A stretch of 64,000 bases of DNA from Devosia algicola. GTDB lineage: Bacteria > Pseudomonadota > Alphaproteobacteria > Rhizobiales > Devosiaceae. Location of the stretch: NCBI RefSeq assembly GCF_028816455.1, contig NZ_CP118246.1, positions 2,110,001 through 2,174,000 of the forward strand. The letters run 5' to 3'. Each line of letters starts with the position of its first letter. The first letter of the stretch is position 1. This document shows positions 48,719-57,035 of this stretch, piece by piece. The translations under genes were made by a program, and so were the position numbers. Below the pieces are notes generated by a model that did no database searches, was not told the origin of the DNA, and was given only the letters and a program-made list of their open reading frames with translations.

Positions 48719-48877
48719 GACAGGATCATCAACATTGATGCGCAGTTGTCCGGCCGATGCGGATCCGGGCGCCTGCGAGTTTGACTGCGTACAGCCCGAT
48801 CGGGGCGATTAATAAGTACGGAGTGGATGGGCTTTCCGCAAAGAACCATCCATCGGGGCGTCAATAAGGAGTTCCAA

Positions 48878-49444
48878 ATGGTAGTCAAGAAGACACAGCA
48901 GCGGCTCGGTTTCAAAACGGGCGAGTATGTTGTCTATCCCGCACACGGGGTTGGCATGATTGTGTCGATCGAAGAACAGGAAGTTGCCGGACATTCCCTC
49001 GAATTGTTCGTCATCAACTTCGAACAGGACAAGCTGACCTTGCGTGTTCCGGTTGCCAAGATCAAATCGGTCGGCATGCGCAAGCTTGCCGAGGAAAACC
49101 TTGTTGCCCAGGCACTGCACACCGTCACCGGTCGTGCCCGCGTCAAGCGCACCATGTGGTCACGTCGCGCCCAGGAATATGAAGCCAAGATCAATTCGGG
49201 CGACCTGATTTTCATCTCTGAGGTTGTACGCGACCTGTATCGTTCTGAGGAGCAGCCGGAACAGTCCTATTCGGAACGCCAGTTGTTTGAGCAGGCCATG
49301 GACCGCATGAGCCGCGAACTCAGCGTGGTCAATCGTCTGACACTGACCGAATCCGTGCAGCTTATCGAGAAAAATCTCGCCAAGTCGCCCAAGCGCACCA
49401 AGTCGGATTCCTCTGACTCCGATACCGAGGAAGCTGCCGCCTGA
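48878..49444 (+). CDS. CarD family transcriptional regulator
   Basis: A 188-residue RNA-polymerase-binding protein. The N-terminal RID/Tudor-like domain shows FKTGEYVVYPAHGVGMIVSI, where VYPAHGVG is the family signature; the C-terminal helical DNA-binding part has MWSRRAQEYEAKINSGDLIF and the terminal Ser/Asp/Glu-rich tail (SDSSDSDTEEAAA). CarD proteins stabilise the open promoter complex, notably at rRNA genes, and are usually essential in alphaproteobacteria. ATG 48878 has AAGGAG upstream. Ends with a strong terminator. Confidence 0.92.
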   Translation: MVVKKTQQRLGFKTGEYVVYPAHGVGMIVSIEEQEVAGHSLELFVINFEQDKLTLRVPVAKIKSVGMRKLAEENLVAQALHTVTGRARVKRTMWSRRAQEYEAKINSGDLIFISEVVRDLYRSEEQPEQSYSERQLFEQAMDRMSRELSVVNRLTLTESVQLIEKNLAKSPKRTKSDSSDSDTEEAAA

Positions 49445-49470
49445 TTGGCGACATCGAATTGAATGAACAA

Positions 49471-49497
49471 GGCCGGGAGCAATCCCGGCCTTTTTTT
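49471..49497 (+). terminator. Rho-independent terminator of carD
   Basis: GGCCGGGA / TCCCGGCC with a loop of GCAA or similar, then seven T residues. A textbook terminator, 26 bases past the stop. Confidence 0.92.
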
Positions 49498-49505
49498 GCC
49501 CGCTA

Positions 49506-49874
49506 TCAGTTGGCGGAATGATAGACCCGAAGCCGATGGCCGTCACTGTCCTCGGCCACAAAGTTCAGGCCAAAATCGAGCATGATTGGCTCCTGAATCA
49601 TTTTGACACCCAGCCCTGACCACTGCTCAAAGCAGGCGCCAACCGCGTCCATATCCGGTTTGGCAATGCAGATTTCGCTGCCACCCCCAATCCCGACGCC
49701 AGCGCCCTTCGGTAGCACCGCATCGCGTGCCCAAAACCCGATTTTTGCCCCGTCTGGCAAAACAAACATGGCAAAGCCAGCCGATTGGTCGGTCGGCTGC
49801 ACACCAAGCAGCGGCGCATAAAATTCGGCACTGGCCGCAGGATCATTGACATATAAAATCGTTAAAGCCGACAT
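49506..49874 (-). CDS. VOC family protein
   Basis: A 122-residue single-domain VOC protein: ALTILYVNDPAASAEFYAPL at the start, FAMFVLPDGAKIGFWARDAV in the middle and LDFGLNFVAEDSDGHRLRVY at the end. It resembles the DUF/phenazine-antibiotic-resistance-like subgroup, with no assured substrate. ATG 49874 follows AAAGGAG at the right distance. The frame upstream is joined to the WYL regulator only because of an indel there; the two are separate genes, which probably share a transcript: regulator first, then VOC. Confidence 0.82.
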   Translation of the reverse strand: MSALTILYVNDPAASAEFYAPLLGVQPTDQSAGFAMFVLPDGAKIGFWARDAVLPKGAGVGIGGGSEICIAKPDMDAVGACFEQWSGLGVKMIQEPIMLDFGLNFVAEDSDGHRLRVYHSAN

Positions 49875-49942
49875 GGCGATCTCCTTTGTTTGGAGGCCAA
49901 AACTAGCACCGCGTACTGCCAGAACTTGGCAGCATGATCGCA

Positions 49943-50631
49943 CTACATCGACACATTTTCGCTGGCACGCCACTGCTTCAACAACACCTGACGTCGCGGC
50001 TGATACCGCTTGTCGATAACTGTCAGGGCGCTGATCCGGTCCAGCCTGAAGTGGCGAAAATCCTCCCGCAGGCTCGCACCAGGCCAGCACAATTTGTACC
50101 CGGTCGAAAAACCCCATGCCAAACGGCCAGATCGTGCGATCCGTCCCCGCCCCGCTCACGTCCGCATATGTTATGTGCACCTTGCGCTCCGCCCGAATGG
50201 CCTCGCGCAATTGCGCAATGTCGATATTGACCGCCTCCAGCGGTGCGGCGGCACCAACCAGCAGGGTCGACCTTTCCAACTCATCACGAAGGCTCGCTCG
50301 GAATAACAGCGGCAATCTTAGCCAGCGCATCACTTGCGGCGGCCCCCAACCGGTCGTCGGCCCGTCGCGCCACCCAGCGCGACCCCAGCACCAGGGCCTC
50401 AATCTCTTCGGGGGAAAACATCAGTGGCGGCAGCATGAACCCTGGCCGCAACACATAGCCGACCCCGGCCTCGCCCTCGATTTGCGCACCTTGCGCCTGC
50501 AGGCTGGCAATATCGCGATAAAGCGTGCGGATCGAAACGCCGACGTCCTGCGCCAGCACTCGCCCGCTTACCGGATGACGGTAGCGCCGCAAGGCCTGCA
50601 ATAATTGCAACAGACGCTCGGATCGCGACAT
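49943..50631 (-). CDS. YafY-type HTH/WYL domain transcriptional regulator (two frame breaks)
   Basis: A 228-residue regulator after repair. An N-terminal HTH_11 domain (RSERLLQLLQALRRYRHPVS, SGRVLAQDVGVSIRTLYRDIA) is followed by a WYL domain with DRTIWPFGMGFFDRVQIVLA and the terminal FRLDRISALTVIDKRYQPR. Extra bases at 50291-50292 and 50071-50072 (AGGCTC; coding GAGCCT) split the frame. Removing them gives SELRDELERS and WCELREDFRHFRL, then a stop at 49943-49945. Likely regulates the downstream VOC gene; the ligand is unknown. Confidence 0.85.
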
Positions 50632-50722
50632 GCCGCGCCTCCCCGCCAAACCCGCCGATCGCTACTGCAGCGTCACGGTCTTGTATTGTTTGCCTGTTTC
50701 CACCGGATCGCCGGGAAACAGA

Positions 50723-52135
50723 TTATTGATAATGTAAAACAGGCTCCGGCCCCCGGCTCAGCCCCGACATGCGGCGCGCCAGACTGTCCGCACTGTCCCC
50801 GGACTTGGCGGTGATCACCTTAATGCCAACCTTGTGGATCGCCCCGAGGTCCGCCGCCGTCGTACGCCGAAAGCTCTTGAGCGTTGCTTCAGCGCCCGAG
50901 GCAAACCGGCTCGTATCGGCCTTGGCGGCAAAAATGAACCGATAGACATCGCCGTCAAGGCGAGCCACCGACACACGGAAATACCATTGATCGGTGCGCG
51001 CCACGCCCGACGCCATGTCAATGCCATTATAGCTCTGTGCCTTGACGCTGTCTGGTTTCAACCCGGCAATCCAGCCCGAATTGAGATAGTCCACCAACGG
51101 CACATTGGGGGCCACTTCGGCGCTGTCAAATCGTACCGCCTCGCCATCGCCGGCGACCCCGACCACGGCGCTTTGCGAATTTTGCAGCGTATAGCCTTTG
51201 GGCACGCTGAAGGTGAATTTGCTCGACGATTGGATAAAGCGTTGGCCAATGATCGAGCCCTGCGCCGGACTGTCGCCAAAGGTCAGGCCATCAATTGATG
51301 CCATATAGCCCGACCGGTCCATGTCACCGGCCCCGGCCGCGCCAAACAGGCTGCTGGCCGTTTGCACCGCCTTGGCAACGCGATCCGGCGTTGAGGGGTG
51401 CGACGACAAAAAGTCCCCGCCGGACGACTCGCCCGCCGAAAACTTGGCAAATCGCCCCATCACGCCAAGAAAACGCGCGGCCGCATGAGGATCATAGCCC
51501 GCCTTGCCGGCGATCTTGATGCCTTCCCGGTCCGCTTCGAGTTCCTGATTTTGGCTAAAGGCTGCCATCGATTTTGCGCGATTGGCCGCTTCGGTCTGAC
51601 TGTCCTGGCCAAAAACCGAACTCAACACCCGATCCACCAGGCCGGTTGTGCGATTGCGTTCAGTGCGCGCCCGCGCATGGCGAAGCGTCACATGGGCAAT
51701 TTCATGAGCCAAAACGGCTGCCAGTTCGCTGGTGTCCGACGCCAGCGCCAAAATCCCGCGGGTCACATAGATATAGCCCCCCGGCAGGGCGAAGGCATTG
51801 ACCTCGGCACTATCGAGAATGGTCACGGTAAACTGGGTGTTGGGCTGGTCGGCAGCGGACAACAGGCGGCCCACAATGCGCGCAATCATGATCTCGGCGG
51901 GTCGGTCCGAATAAACCCCGCCATAGGCAGCAATTGTGCGTGGATGCTCGCGCCGCCCGATGACGGCATCGTCCGGCTCTGTCCCGGCGGGCACCACGGT
52001 TGGCGCCCGATTGTCCCCAATTGAGCTGACCGATACCCCCGATCCGGTCAAGGAGGTACAGGCGGTCAACGCTACCAGAGCGGTGAGCACCACGCTGTTG
52101 CGCAATCCACGTGACAAGCCGGCAAAAATATTCAT
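50723..52135 (-). CDS. M48 family zinc metalloprotease lipoprotein
   Basis: A 470-residue periplasmic metalloprotease with a lipobox (ALVALTACTS). The zinc site HEIAH lies in AAVLAHEIAHVTLRHARA and the third ligand in NQELEADREGIKIAGKAGYD. C-terminal to the protease is a domain that holds FSVPKGYTLQNSQ, typical of the BepA/LoiP-like group in Hyphomicrobiales. A role in outer-membrane protein quality control is inferred from that resemblance. It overlaps the nuclease gene upstream at ATGA. Confidence 0.87.
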   Translation of the reverse strand: MNIFAGLSRGLRNSVVLTALVALTACTSLTGSGVSVSSIGDNRAPTVVPAGTEPDDAVIGRREHPRTIAAYGGVYSDRPAEIMIARIVGRLLSAADQPNTQFTVTILDSAEVNAFALPGGYIYVTRGILALASDTSELAAVLAHEIAHVTLRHARARTERNRTTGLVDRVLSSVFGQDSQTEAANRAKSMAAFSQNQELEADREGIKIAGKAGYDPHAAARFLGVMGRFAKFSAGESSGGDFLSSHPSTPDRVAKAVQTASSLFGAAGAGDMDRSGYMASIDGLTFGDSPAQGSIIGQRFIQSSSKFTFSVPKGYTLQNSQSAVVGVAGDGEAVRFDSAEVAPNVPLVDYLNSGWIAGLKPDSVKAQSYNGIDMASGVARTDQWYFRVSVARLDGDVYRFIFAAKADTSRFASGAEATLKSFRRTTAADLGAIHKVGIKVITAKSGDSADSLARRMSGLSRGPEPVLHYQ

Positions 52136-52941
52136 GGCGTGGCCAGGACCTCAATCTGCTCGGGATGGGTGATTTCGATTCGTGGACCATCCCGCTCGTC
52201 CACCCATCCCCTTATACGCACCAGCGCGCCCTCCAGTTGCAAAGGATCGCGATCAAGGGCGGCAAACAATTTTTGTGCGGGCGCTTCGATAACGGCGGTA
52301 AAATCTTCCTTCCACCGCCGTCCAAAATTCAGGTAGACGCGCCCACCCGCTTCGTCGGCCAGCAACACCCGGCCTTCAACCAGTTCATAATGCCCGACGC
52401 GATCCAGAATCCGGTCTGGATGGTCAGCCAGCCGAATGCTGTAATATGGGTCGCTCCAGATACCAAGCCTTGCCGTGCGCGCACGTCCTTCAGCGGCATA
52501 AAGTTGATCAAGGCATTTGCGATTATCGGCAAATGAATAGACACGTGCCATTCCCTGCTCGACCATCGCCTCCTGCGCCCAGATTTCACCGCCCTCGGTG
52601 ACTACAAATACCTGGGCCAGGGCGCGATCATAGCGGTCGACCTGCTCTCCGCCATATTTGAGCCGCACCTGGTGATCCAGCGCCAGCTTTTCCAGCGCTT
52701 CCTTGGCGTCTTGCGCTTTTGGCCAGGTTTCAAAACCCGCGCGGCCAAGCGGCAGTTTTGGCGCCTGCGTGCCAATCATGCGCACGACAATCCCACTATC
52801 AAGCACGATGGTATCGCCATCGGTGACCTGCACCACTTTACCCACCGGGCCGGGCCGCAAATCGTCGCATGCTCCCGCATCCACAACACTTGCAGAAAAG
52901 GCGGCAAACGCTGCGATACTGGCAATTGCGGACTTGAGCAA
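52132..52941 (-). CDS. Thermonuclease (SNase-like) family exported protein
   Basis: A 269-residue protein with a Sec signal (ASIAAFAAFSASVVDAGAC) and a staphylococcal-nuclease OB fold: VVQVTDGDTIVLDSGIVVRM, IGTQAPKLP, then YDRALAQVFVV and EIWAQEAMVEQGMARVYSF, with the acidic metal ligands and the Arg of the active site partly conserved. The C-terminal half is a second beta-rich domain whose end (LEGALVRIRGWVDERDGPRI) could bind nucleic acid. It is translationally coupled to the M48 gene. DNA/RNA cleavage is likely but not proven. Confidence 0.8.
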   Translation of the reverse strand: MLKSAIASIAAFAAFSASVVDAGACDDLRPGPVGKVVQVTDGDTIVLDSGIVVRMIGTQAPKLPLGRAGFETWPKAQDAKEALEKLALDHQVRLKYGGEQVDRYDRALAQVFVVTEGGEIWAQEAMVEQGMARVYSFADNRKCLDQLYAAEGRARTARLGIWSDPYYSIRLADHPDRILDRVGHYELVEGRVLLADEAGGRVYLNFGRRWKEDFTAVIEAPAQKLFAALDRDPLQLEGALVRIRGWVDERDGPRIEITHPEQIEVLATP

Positions 52942-53203
52942 ATCAGGCCTCTGAAAAGAATTGGTTCACCATGCACCTTAATAAGGCAAAAAATGATTAC
53001 TGCGGACAACTCAGAATTATTTTGTTGCCAAGGCCGACAGATACGCGCGCCAGTGTGGCTCCCATGCCCCACATTGTCGGCTCAATCGCGCCCGGTGTGG
53101 ACCCGAATCATCAAGCAGTGCAATCAAACCAGCGCTTTGGCACAAATTGACAGCGAATCAGCGCATTATCCTGCTCGACGCCTTAGCTAACGGAACTGCC
53201 GAT

Positions 53204-53926
53204 ATGCTCGCCGAAATCGCCACCTACGCCACCAGCGTCGTAGCGACCCCAAAACCCTTTCGCAAACACCTTGGTCCCGCCATCGGCCTATGGGCACGCG
53301 GTCGTCGACAGCATGTCGCCTGGACCCGCCATATCGCGCGAACCAACCTGTTGCTGGGGCAGACATGCGCCGATCAGCCCGGCCATGACACCGCCGTTAT
53401 TCTTGGGTCCGGCCCCCTGTTTGACGTGCCCCTCAAAACCATTGCCAAAAAATTCGCCACTGTGCTTCTGGTCGATATCGCCCATCTCGCGCCCGCCCGG
53501 CGGCAAATGCGCGATTTTGCCAATGTGCACCCGGTGTGGCACGATCTGTCACCAGCGCAAAACCCCGACACTCTGGATTTTTTGCACGCAATCAATGGCT
53601 TGGACTGGGTGGTGTCGCTCAACCTCGCCTCGCAGCTGGCGGCATCGGTGCCCGAACAGAATCAGCGCGCCGTCATAGATGATCATCTCGATGGATTGCT
53701 GGCGCTGGACTGCCCGGTGACACTGGCAACCGACCTCAATTGCACACTGACCGACAAACGAGGCAATTTGCAGCAAAGTTTTGACTTGTTAGGCACCCGT
53801 GCGATGCCCCCGGCACCGCATCGCTGGACCTGGGAAGTCGCCCCTTTCGGCGAAGATAGCCGCCACTGGCGCCGAACTCATGCCATGGCCTTTTACCCGG
53901 ACTGGAAAGCCGCCAGTTCAAACTGA
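53204..53926 (+). CDS. Uncharacterised methyltransferase-fold protein
   Basis: A 240-residue protein. AVILGSGPLFDVPLKTIAKK and VLLVDIAHLAPARRQMRDF look like motifs I and II of a class I SAM methyltransferase, with VVSLNLASQLAASVP as motif IV region. No catalytic motif can be named. I recall similar unnamed proteins in other Hyphomicrobiales, but no function. The frame is open from a TTG at 53147; I chose the ATG at 53204, since MLAEIATYATS resembles the usual N terminus. It lies just upstream of tRNA-Arg. Confidence 0.6.
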   Translation: MLAEIATYATSVVATPKPFRKHLGPAIGLWARGRRQHVAWTRHIARTNLLLGQTCADQPGHDTAVILGSGPLFDVPLKTIAKKFATVLLVDIAHLAPARRQMRDFANVHPVWHDLSPAQNPDTLDFLHAINGLDWVVSLNLASQLAASVPEQNQRAVIDDHLDGLLALDCPVTLATDLNCTLTDKRGNLQQSFDLLGTRAMPPAPHRWTWEVAPFGEDSRHWRRTHAMAFYPDWKAASSN

Positions 53927-53971
53927 AAAGACTTTATTCATCGCCCCGCTTTGTCTAAGTTGCGCCCGGCT

Positions 53972-54049
53972 GGTCCCGTAGGCTCAGCAGGATAGAGCAC
54001 AGGATTCCTAATCCTGGGGTCGTGGGTTCGAATCCCGCCGGGATCACCA
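53972..54049 (+). tRNA. tRNA-Arg (CCT), with one extra base in the D-arm
   Basis: Acceptor arms GGTCCCG and CGGGATC pair with one wobble. The anticodon arm CAGGA-TTCCTAA-TCCTG gives anticodon CCT (reads AGG). The T-arm has TTCGAAT, and CCA is encoded (54047-54049). The D-arm should read TAGCTCAG, with GCTC pairing GAGC; here it reads TAGGCTCAG, one G too many at 53981-53982. This is the same lesion that breaks protein genes in the window. Confidence 0.93.
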
Positions 54050-54139
54050 TCGTCAAACCGTCCATTTCTTGCACAATCTATGCGCTTTGGTCAGACTGCG
54101 CATCGAGACAAGGACGGCTGTCGGCCATATTGTGCACCC

Positions 54140-54715
54140 ATGAAATTCGTTATTATTTCCTGCAGTCCTGCCCCGATTGGTCGGAGCTACCTCATCGCAC
54201 GCGAGGTTGCGCGATTACTCACCAGTCGCGGCCACGCCGCAACATTTATAGACTTGCGAGCGGTAAACCTGCCGCCGTTTGACAATGCGGATAGCCTGTC
54301 ACATCCCGATTATGCGCGGGTGCACAGGGCAATATTGGAGTCTGACGGCATATTTCTCGCTACTCCCGTCTACAATTGGAGCGTGGGAAGTGCAGCCAAG
54401 AACCTGATCGAACTGACGGGTGCGACCAACAAGAACGGATTAGGCGTGGCCTGGTTTGACAAGATAGTCACGTTTCTTTGTGCAGGAGGGTTGCCGCACA
54501 GCTATATGGCCTATGGTTCGACGGCCCTTTCGCTAATGCTTGATTTTAAGTGCGTTATCAATCCTTACGCGGTTTATGCGACCGATCGCGATTTTAGTGA
54601 CGATCACACATTCAGCGACACTCTGACGGCCCGTATTGACAAGACAGTGCAGGTCAAGATCGAACTTGCCAAAGGCCTGAGCGGGCGACGGTATCGGTCA
54701 AAATGGGAGGTTTAG
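54140..54715 (+). CDS. NADPH-dependent FMN reductase family protein
   Basis: A 191-residue flavodoxin-fold protein: KFVIISCSPAPIGRSYLIAR binds the FMN phosphate, and ATPVYNWSVGSAAKNLIELTG is the second FMN loop. It would reduce FMN, quinones or azo/chromate compounds with NAD(P)H. ATG 54140 chosen over the upstream frame. It sits 90 bases past a tRNA gene, and its base use looks slightly more AT-rich than its neighbours, which fits acquisition at a tRNA site; no integrase or repeat is seen. Confidence 0.82.
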   Translation: MKFVIISCSPAPIGRSYLIAREVARLLTSRGHAATFIDLRAVNLPPFDNADSLSHPDYARVHRAILESDGIFLATPVYNWSVGSAAKNLIELTGATNKNGLGVAWFDKIVTFLCAGGLPHSYMAYGSTALSLMLDFKCVINPYAVYATDRDFSDDHTFSDTLTARIDKTVQVKIELAKGLSGRRYRSKWEV

Positions 54716-54974
54716 GACTTGGTGCCGCGCAAAACCGTAACCGTCCGATCATTCCTTCTTGGCGCGACAAGAGACACCGGCAACTGGGCGCAATACCCCG
54801 TCGGCCCGCAAACCCGTCAACCATTTCCGAATGCGCCTCGGCTCCCCTTGTCGGTCATTCGCGCGCTGGCCTATCGATCAACGAGGCCAAGATGTTACTA
54901 TCGCGCCAGATCGCCTTTGAATTGACGTGAACGGCAGCAATGAGGGCGGCTGACCATTATTCTTGAGGAACACC
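54716..54974. other. Gap with no supportable gene
   Basis: 259 bases between the FMN reductase and the CAP gene. A 68-codon frame from 54719 exists but its sequence looks random. I see no promoter, terminator or repeat worth naming. Confidence 0.4.
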
Positions 54975-55469
54975 ATGACCGCTGACCACCAGACCACGCG
55001 CCCGCTCCGTCGCTTTGCCGTCGCCACCCTTGTCGTCGTCACCGGGCTGGCCATCGCCGCCTGCAGCAGCGGCGGGGCAATGACACCGTTGCATCCCGGC
55101 CTGAGCGCCCGGATGGACCAGCCCAATGCAGTGCTCGATCGCACTCAGGCCGTGGCCATCGTCAATGCCTATCGCACGACCCAGGGTGTCGGTCCCCTGT
55201 CAAACGATGTTGGCCTCGACGGCACCGCCCAGGCTCTGGTCAATCAATATGCGTCAACCGGCACCCCGCCCAAAACCCCTTCAGGACTTATCGGCATGAA
55301 GCTGAGCGCGGGCTATTCAACCTTTGCCGAAACCTTTTCCGGCTGGCGCAACAACCCCGCCGATGCCATGGGCCTGACCCCCGCCAACGCCACACGGGCG
55401 GGCATAGCCACCGCCTATAATGGCACATCGGGCTATGGGGTATATTGGGTATTGATCCTTGATCAGTGA
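54975..55469 (+). CDS. CAP domain-containing lipoprotein
   Basis: A 164-residue secreted or surface lipoprotein: hydrophobic signal and lipobox LAIAACSSG. The SCP/CAP domain follows from IVNAYRTTQGVGPLSNDVG through ALVNQYAS to FAETFSGWRNNPADAMGLTP and ends GYGVYWVLILDQ. CAP proteins bind sterols, lipids or proteins extracellularly; bacterial functions are largely unknown. ATG 54975 is the second Met of the open frame and is followed by the basic n-region. Its end overlaps the TusA gene. Confidence 0.83.
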   Translation: MTADHQTTRPLRRFAVATLVVVTGLAIAACSSGGAMTPLHPGLSARMDQPNAVLDRTQAVAIVNAYRTTQGVGPLSNDVGLDGTAQALVNQYASTGTPPKTPSGLIGMKLSAGYSTFAETFSGWRNNPADAMGLTPANATRAGIATAYNGTSGYGVYWVLILDQ

Positions 55470-55686
55470 GCTTGGCCTGATCGACGCGCGCGGGCTCAAA
55501 TGCCCGCTGCCCGTTCTCAAGATGGAAAAACGCCTGACCGAATTGGCGCCCGGGCAGACCCTGACAATTATCGCCACCGACCCCATGGCAAAAATCGATA
55601 TTCCCCTGTTCTGTCGCCAGCACGGTCACGCCCTCTCCATCGTGCAACAGGGCGACGCCACTCATTTTGTCGTGGTCAAGGCCTGA
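55459..55686 (+). CDS. TusA family sulfurtransferase
   Basis: A 75-residue TusA/SirA-type sulfur carrier. IDARGLKCPLPVLKMEKRL holds the CPxP motif whose Cys carries persulfide. The TDPMAKIDIPLFCRQHGHAL segment is the second conserved block. It may serve tRNA 2-thiouridine or molybdopterin synthesis; which one is unknown. The TTG start overlaps the stop of the CAP gene, so translation is coupled. Confidence 0.87.
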   Translation: MISELGLIDARGLKCPLPVLKMEKRLTELAPGQTLTIIATDPMAKIDIPLFCRQHGHALSIVQQGDATHFVVVKA

Positions 55687-55754
55687 AACAATCCCCGAAC
55701 AGTCGGCACCCGCCTTGTGCCAAACTGGCAAGGCCGGTCGGCGCCAGGCCAATT

Positions 55755-56910
55755 CTAGTTCAAAAACGCCGGACGCGGCCGTGGCTGAGGGATATTCTGG
55801 TTTGCCGCACGGGGCGCCAGAGTCGGCCGCAAGTCCGGTGCCAGATCGGCCTGCACGCCCAATGTCGGCAAATGCGTCGGTCGTGGACGCGGCAGCGTCA
55901 CGCCCGAGCGAATACGACCCATGGTACTGGCCTGGTAGATCACCGGCGCGACCGTGTCGGTCAAATTGCTTGGCTGGCCCTTCATGCCGAACGGAAAGGC
56001 GCTTTCCTGTGCCTTGACATAGGCTCTTGGCCTCTTTGCCACAGATCAGCGGTCGCATATTGACCGGCGCCGTGCCGCGCTGATTGGCCAGCGACAGAAC
56101 CGATTGCCCACGGCTCTTGAGCGCCCCCGAAAACCCTTTGAGCATCAGTTCTGCCGCCCGCTCATTACGCTCGCGCGCTGATGATGCCCCCAGCACCACC
56201 GCCAGGTAGCGTCTGCTACCGCGACTTACCGTGGCGACCATATTGAGCCCCGACGCGCAGATAAAGCCGGTTTTCATGCCGGTTGTACCCGCAAAGCTGG
56301 TCAGCAATGCATTGTTGGACTCCAGTTTTTTCTTGCCCAGTTGCACATAATCGGTGCCGAATATCGGCGCATATTGCGGAAAGCTCTGCCAGATATAGAG
56401 CGACAGGATCGCCAGGTCCCGCGCCGAAGTCACCTGTGTCTCATCGTCGAGCCCGTTGGGATTGACATAATGTGTCGCGCTCAATCCCATGCGGGCCGCC
56501 GTCTCGTTCATCATTGCCGCAAATCCGGCTTCCGAACCGCCCACCGTTTCGGCAATCGCCATGGCAACATCATTCGCCGACTTGACCAGCATGATGTAAA
56601 GCGCATCCTTCATCGTCATCGCCGTATCAACCGGCAGGCCCGATTTGCTTGGCGCCTGATTGATTGCCTTGCGTGACAAAGTGACCGGGGTATCAAGACT
56701 GATCCGCCCCGCCGCAATTGCTTCAAACGTCACATAGGCCGTCATCAACTTGGTCAATGATGCCGGATGCCAGGGGACACCGGCATCCTGGGCGTAAAGC
56801 ACATCAAGCGTATCCATGTCGACCAGCAGCATCGGCGTCGCGCGGGCGACCCCGGTTGCCAGACCGAAGGCGACCAAAATCAGAAAAACCAGGCGTTGAG
56901 CAAATTGCAC
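55755..56910 (-). CDS. D-alanyl-D-alanine carboxypeptidase (PBP5/6 type), frame break
   Basis: Peptidoglycan carboxypeptidase of the S11 family, 384 residues after repair. There is an N-terminal signal (LVFLILVAFGLATGVARA), then the three active-site motifs: SLTKLM (SxxK), SAND (SxN) and KTGFICASG (KTG). An extra G at 56022-56023 (AGGCTC; coding GAGCCT) breaks the frame after CGKEAKS. Repair reads KSYVKAQESAFPFGMKG and a Pro-rich tail. In this site the corrected codon is Tyr, not Leu, so codon phase differs from the other sites. Confidence 0.9.
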
Positions 56911-57035
56911 GAAACGATAGCTCCGGATCGGGTGAAAGCGCAGGCTCTCTTACCAGCGCCGCGACCTTATCTCAATGCACCCGCCCCCCACTGACAGGGT
57001 TTTGAACCCCTTACTGTAACTGGTCGCTACGCCGA

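Noticed and set aside
54719..54925. 68-codon ORF after the FMN reductase
   Set aside because: No ribosome site, no recognisable sequence, composition looks random.
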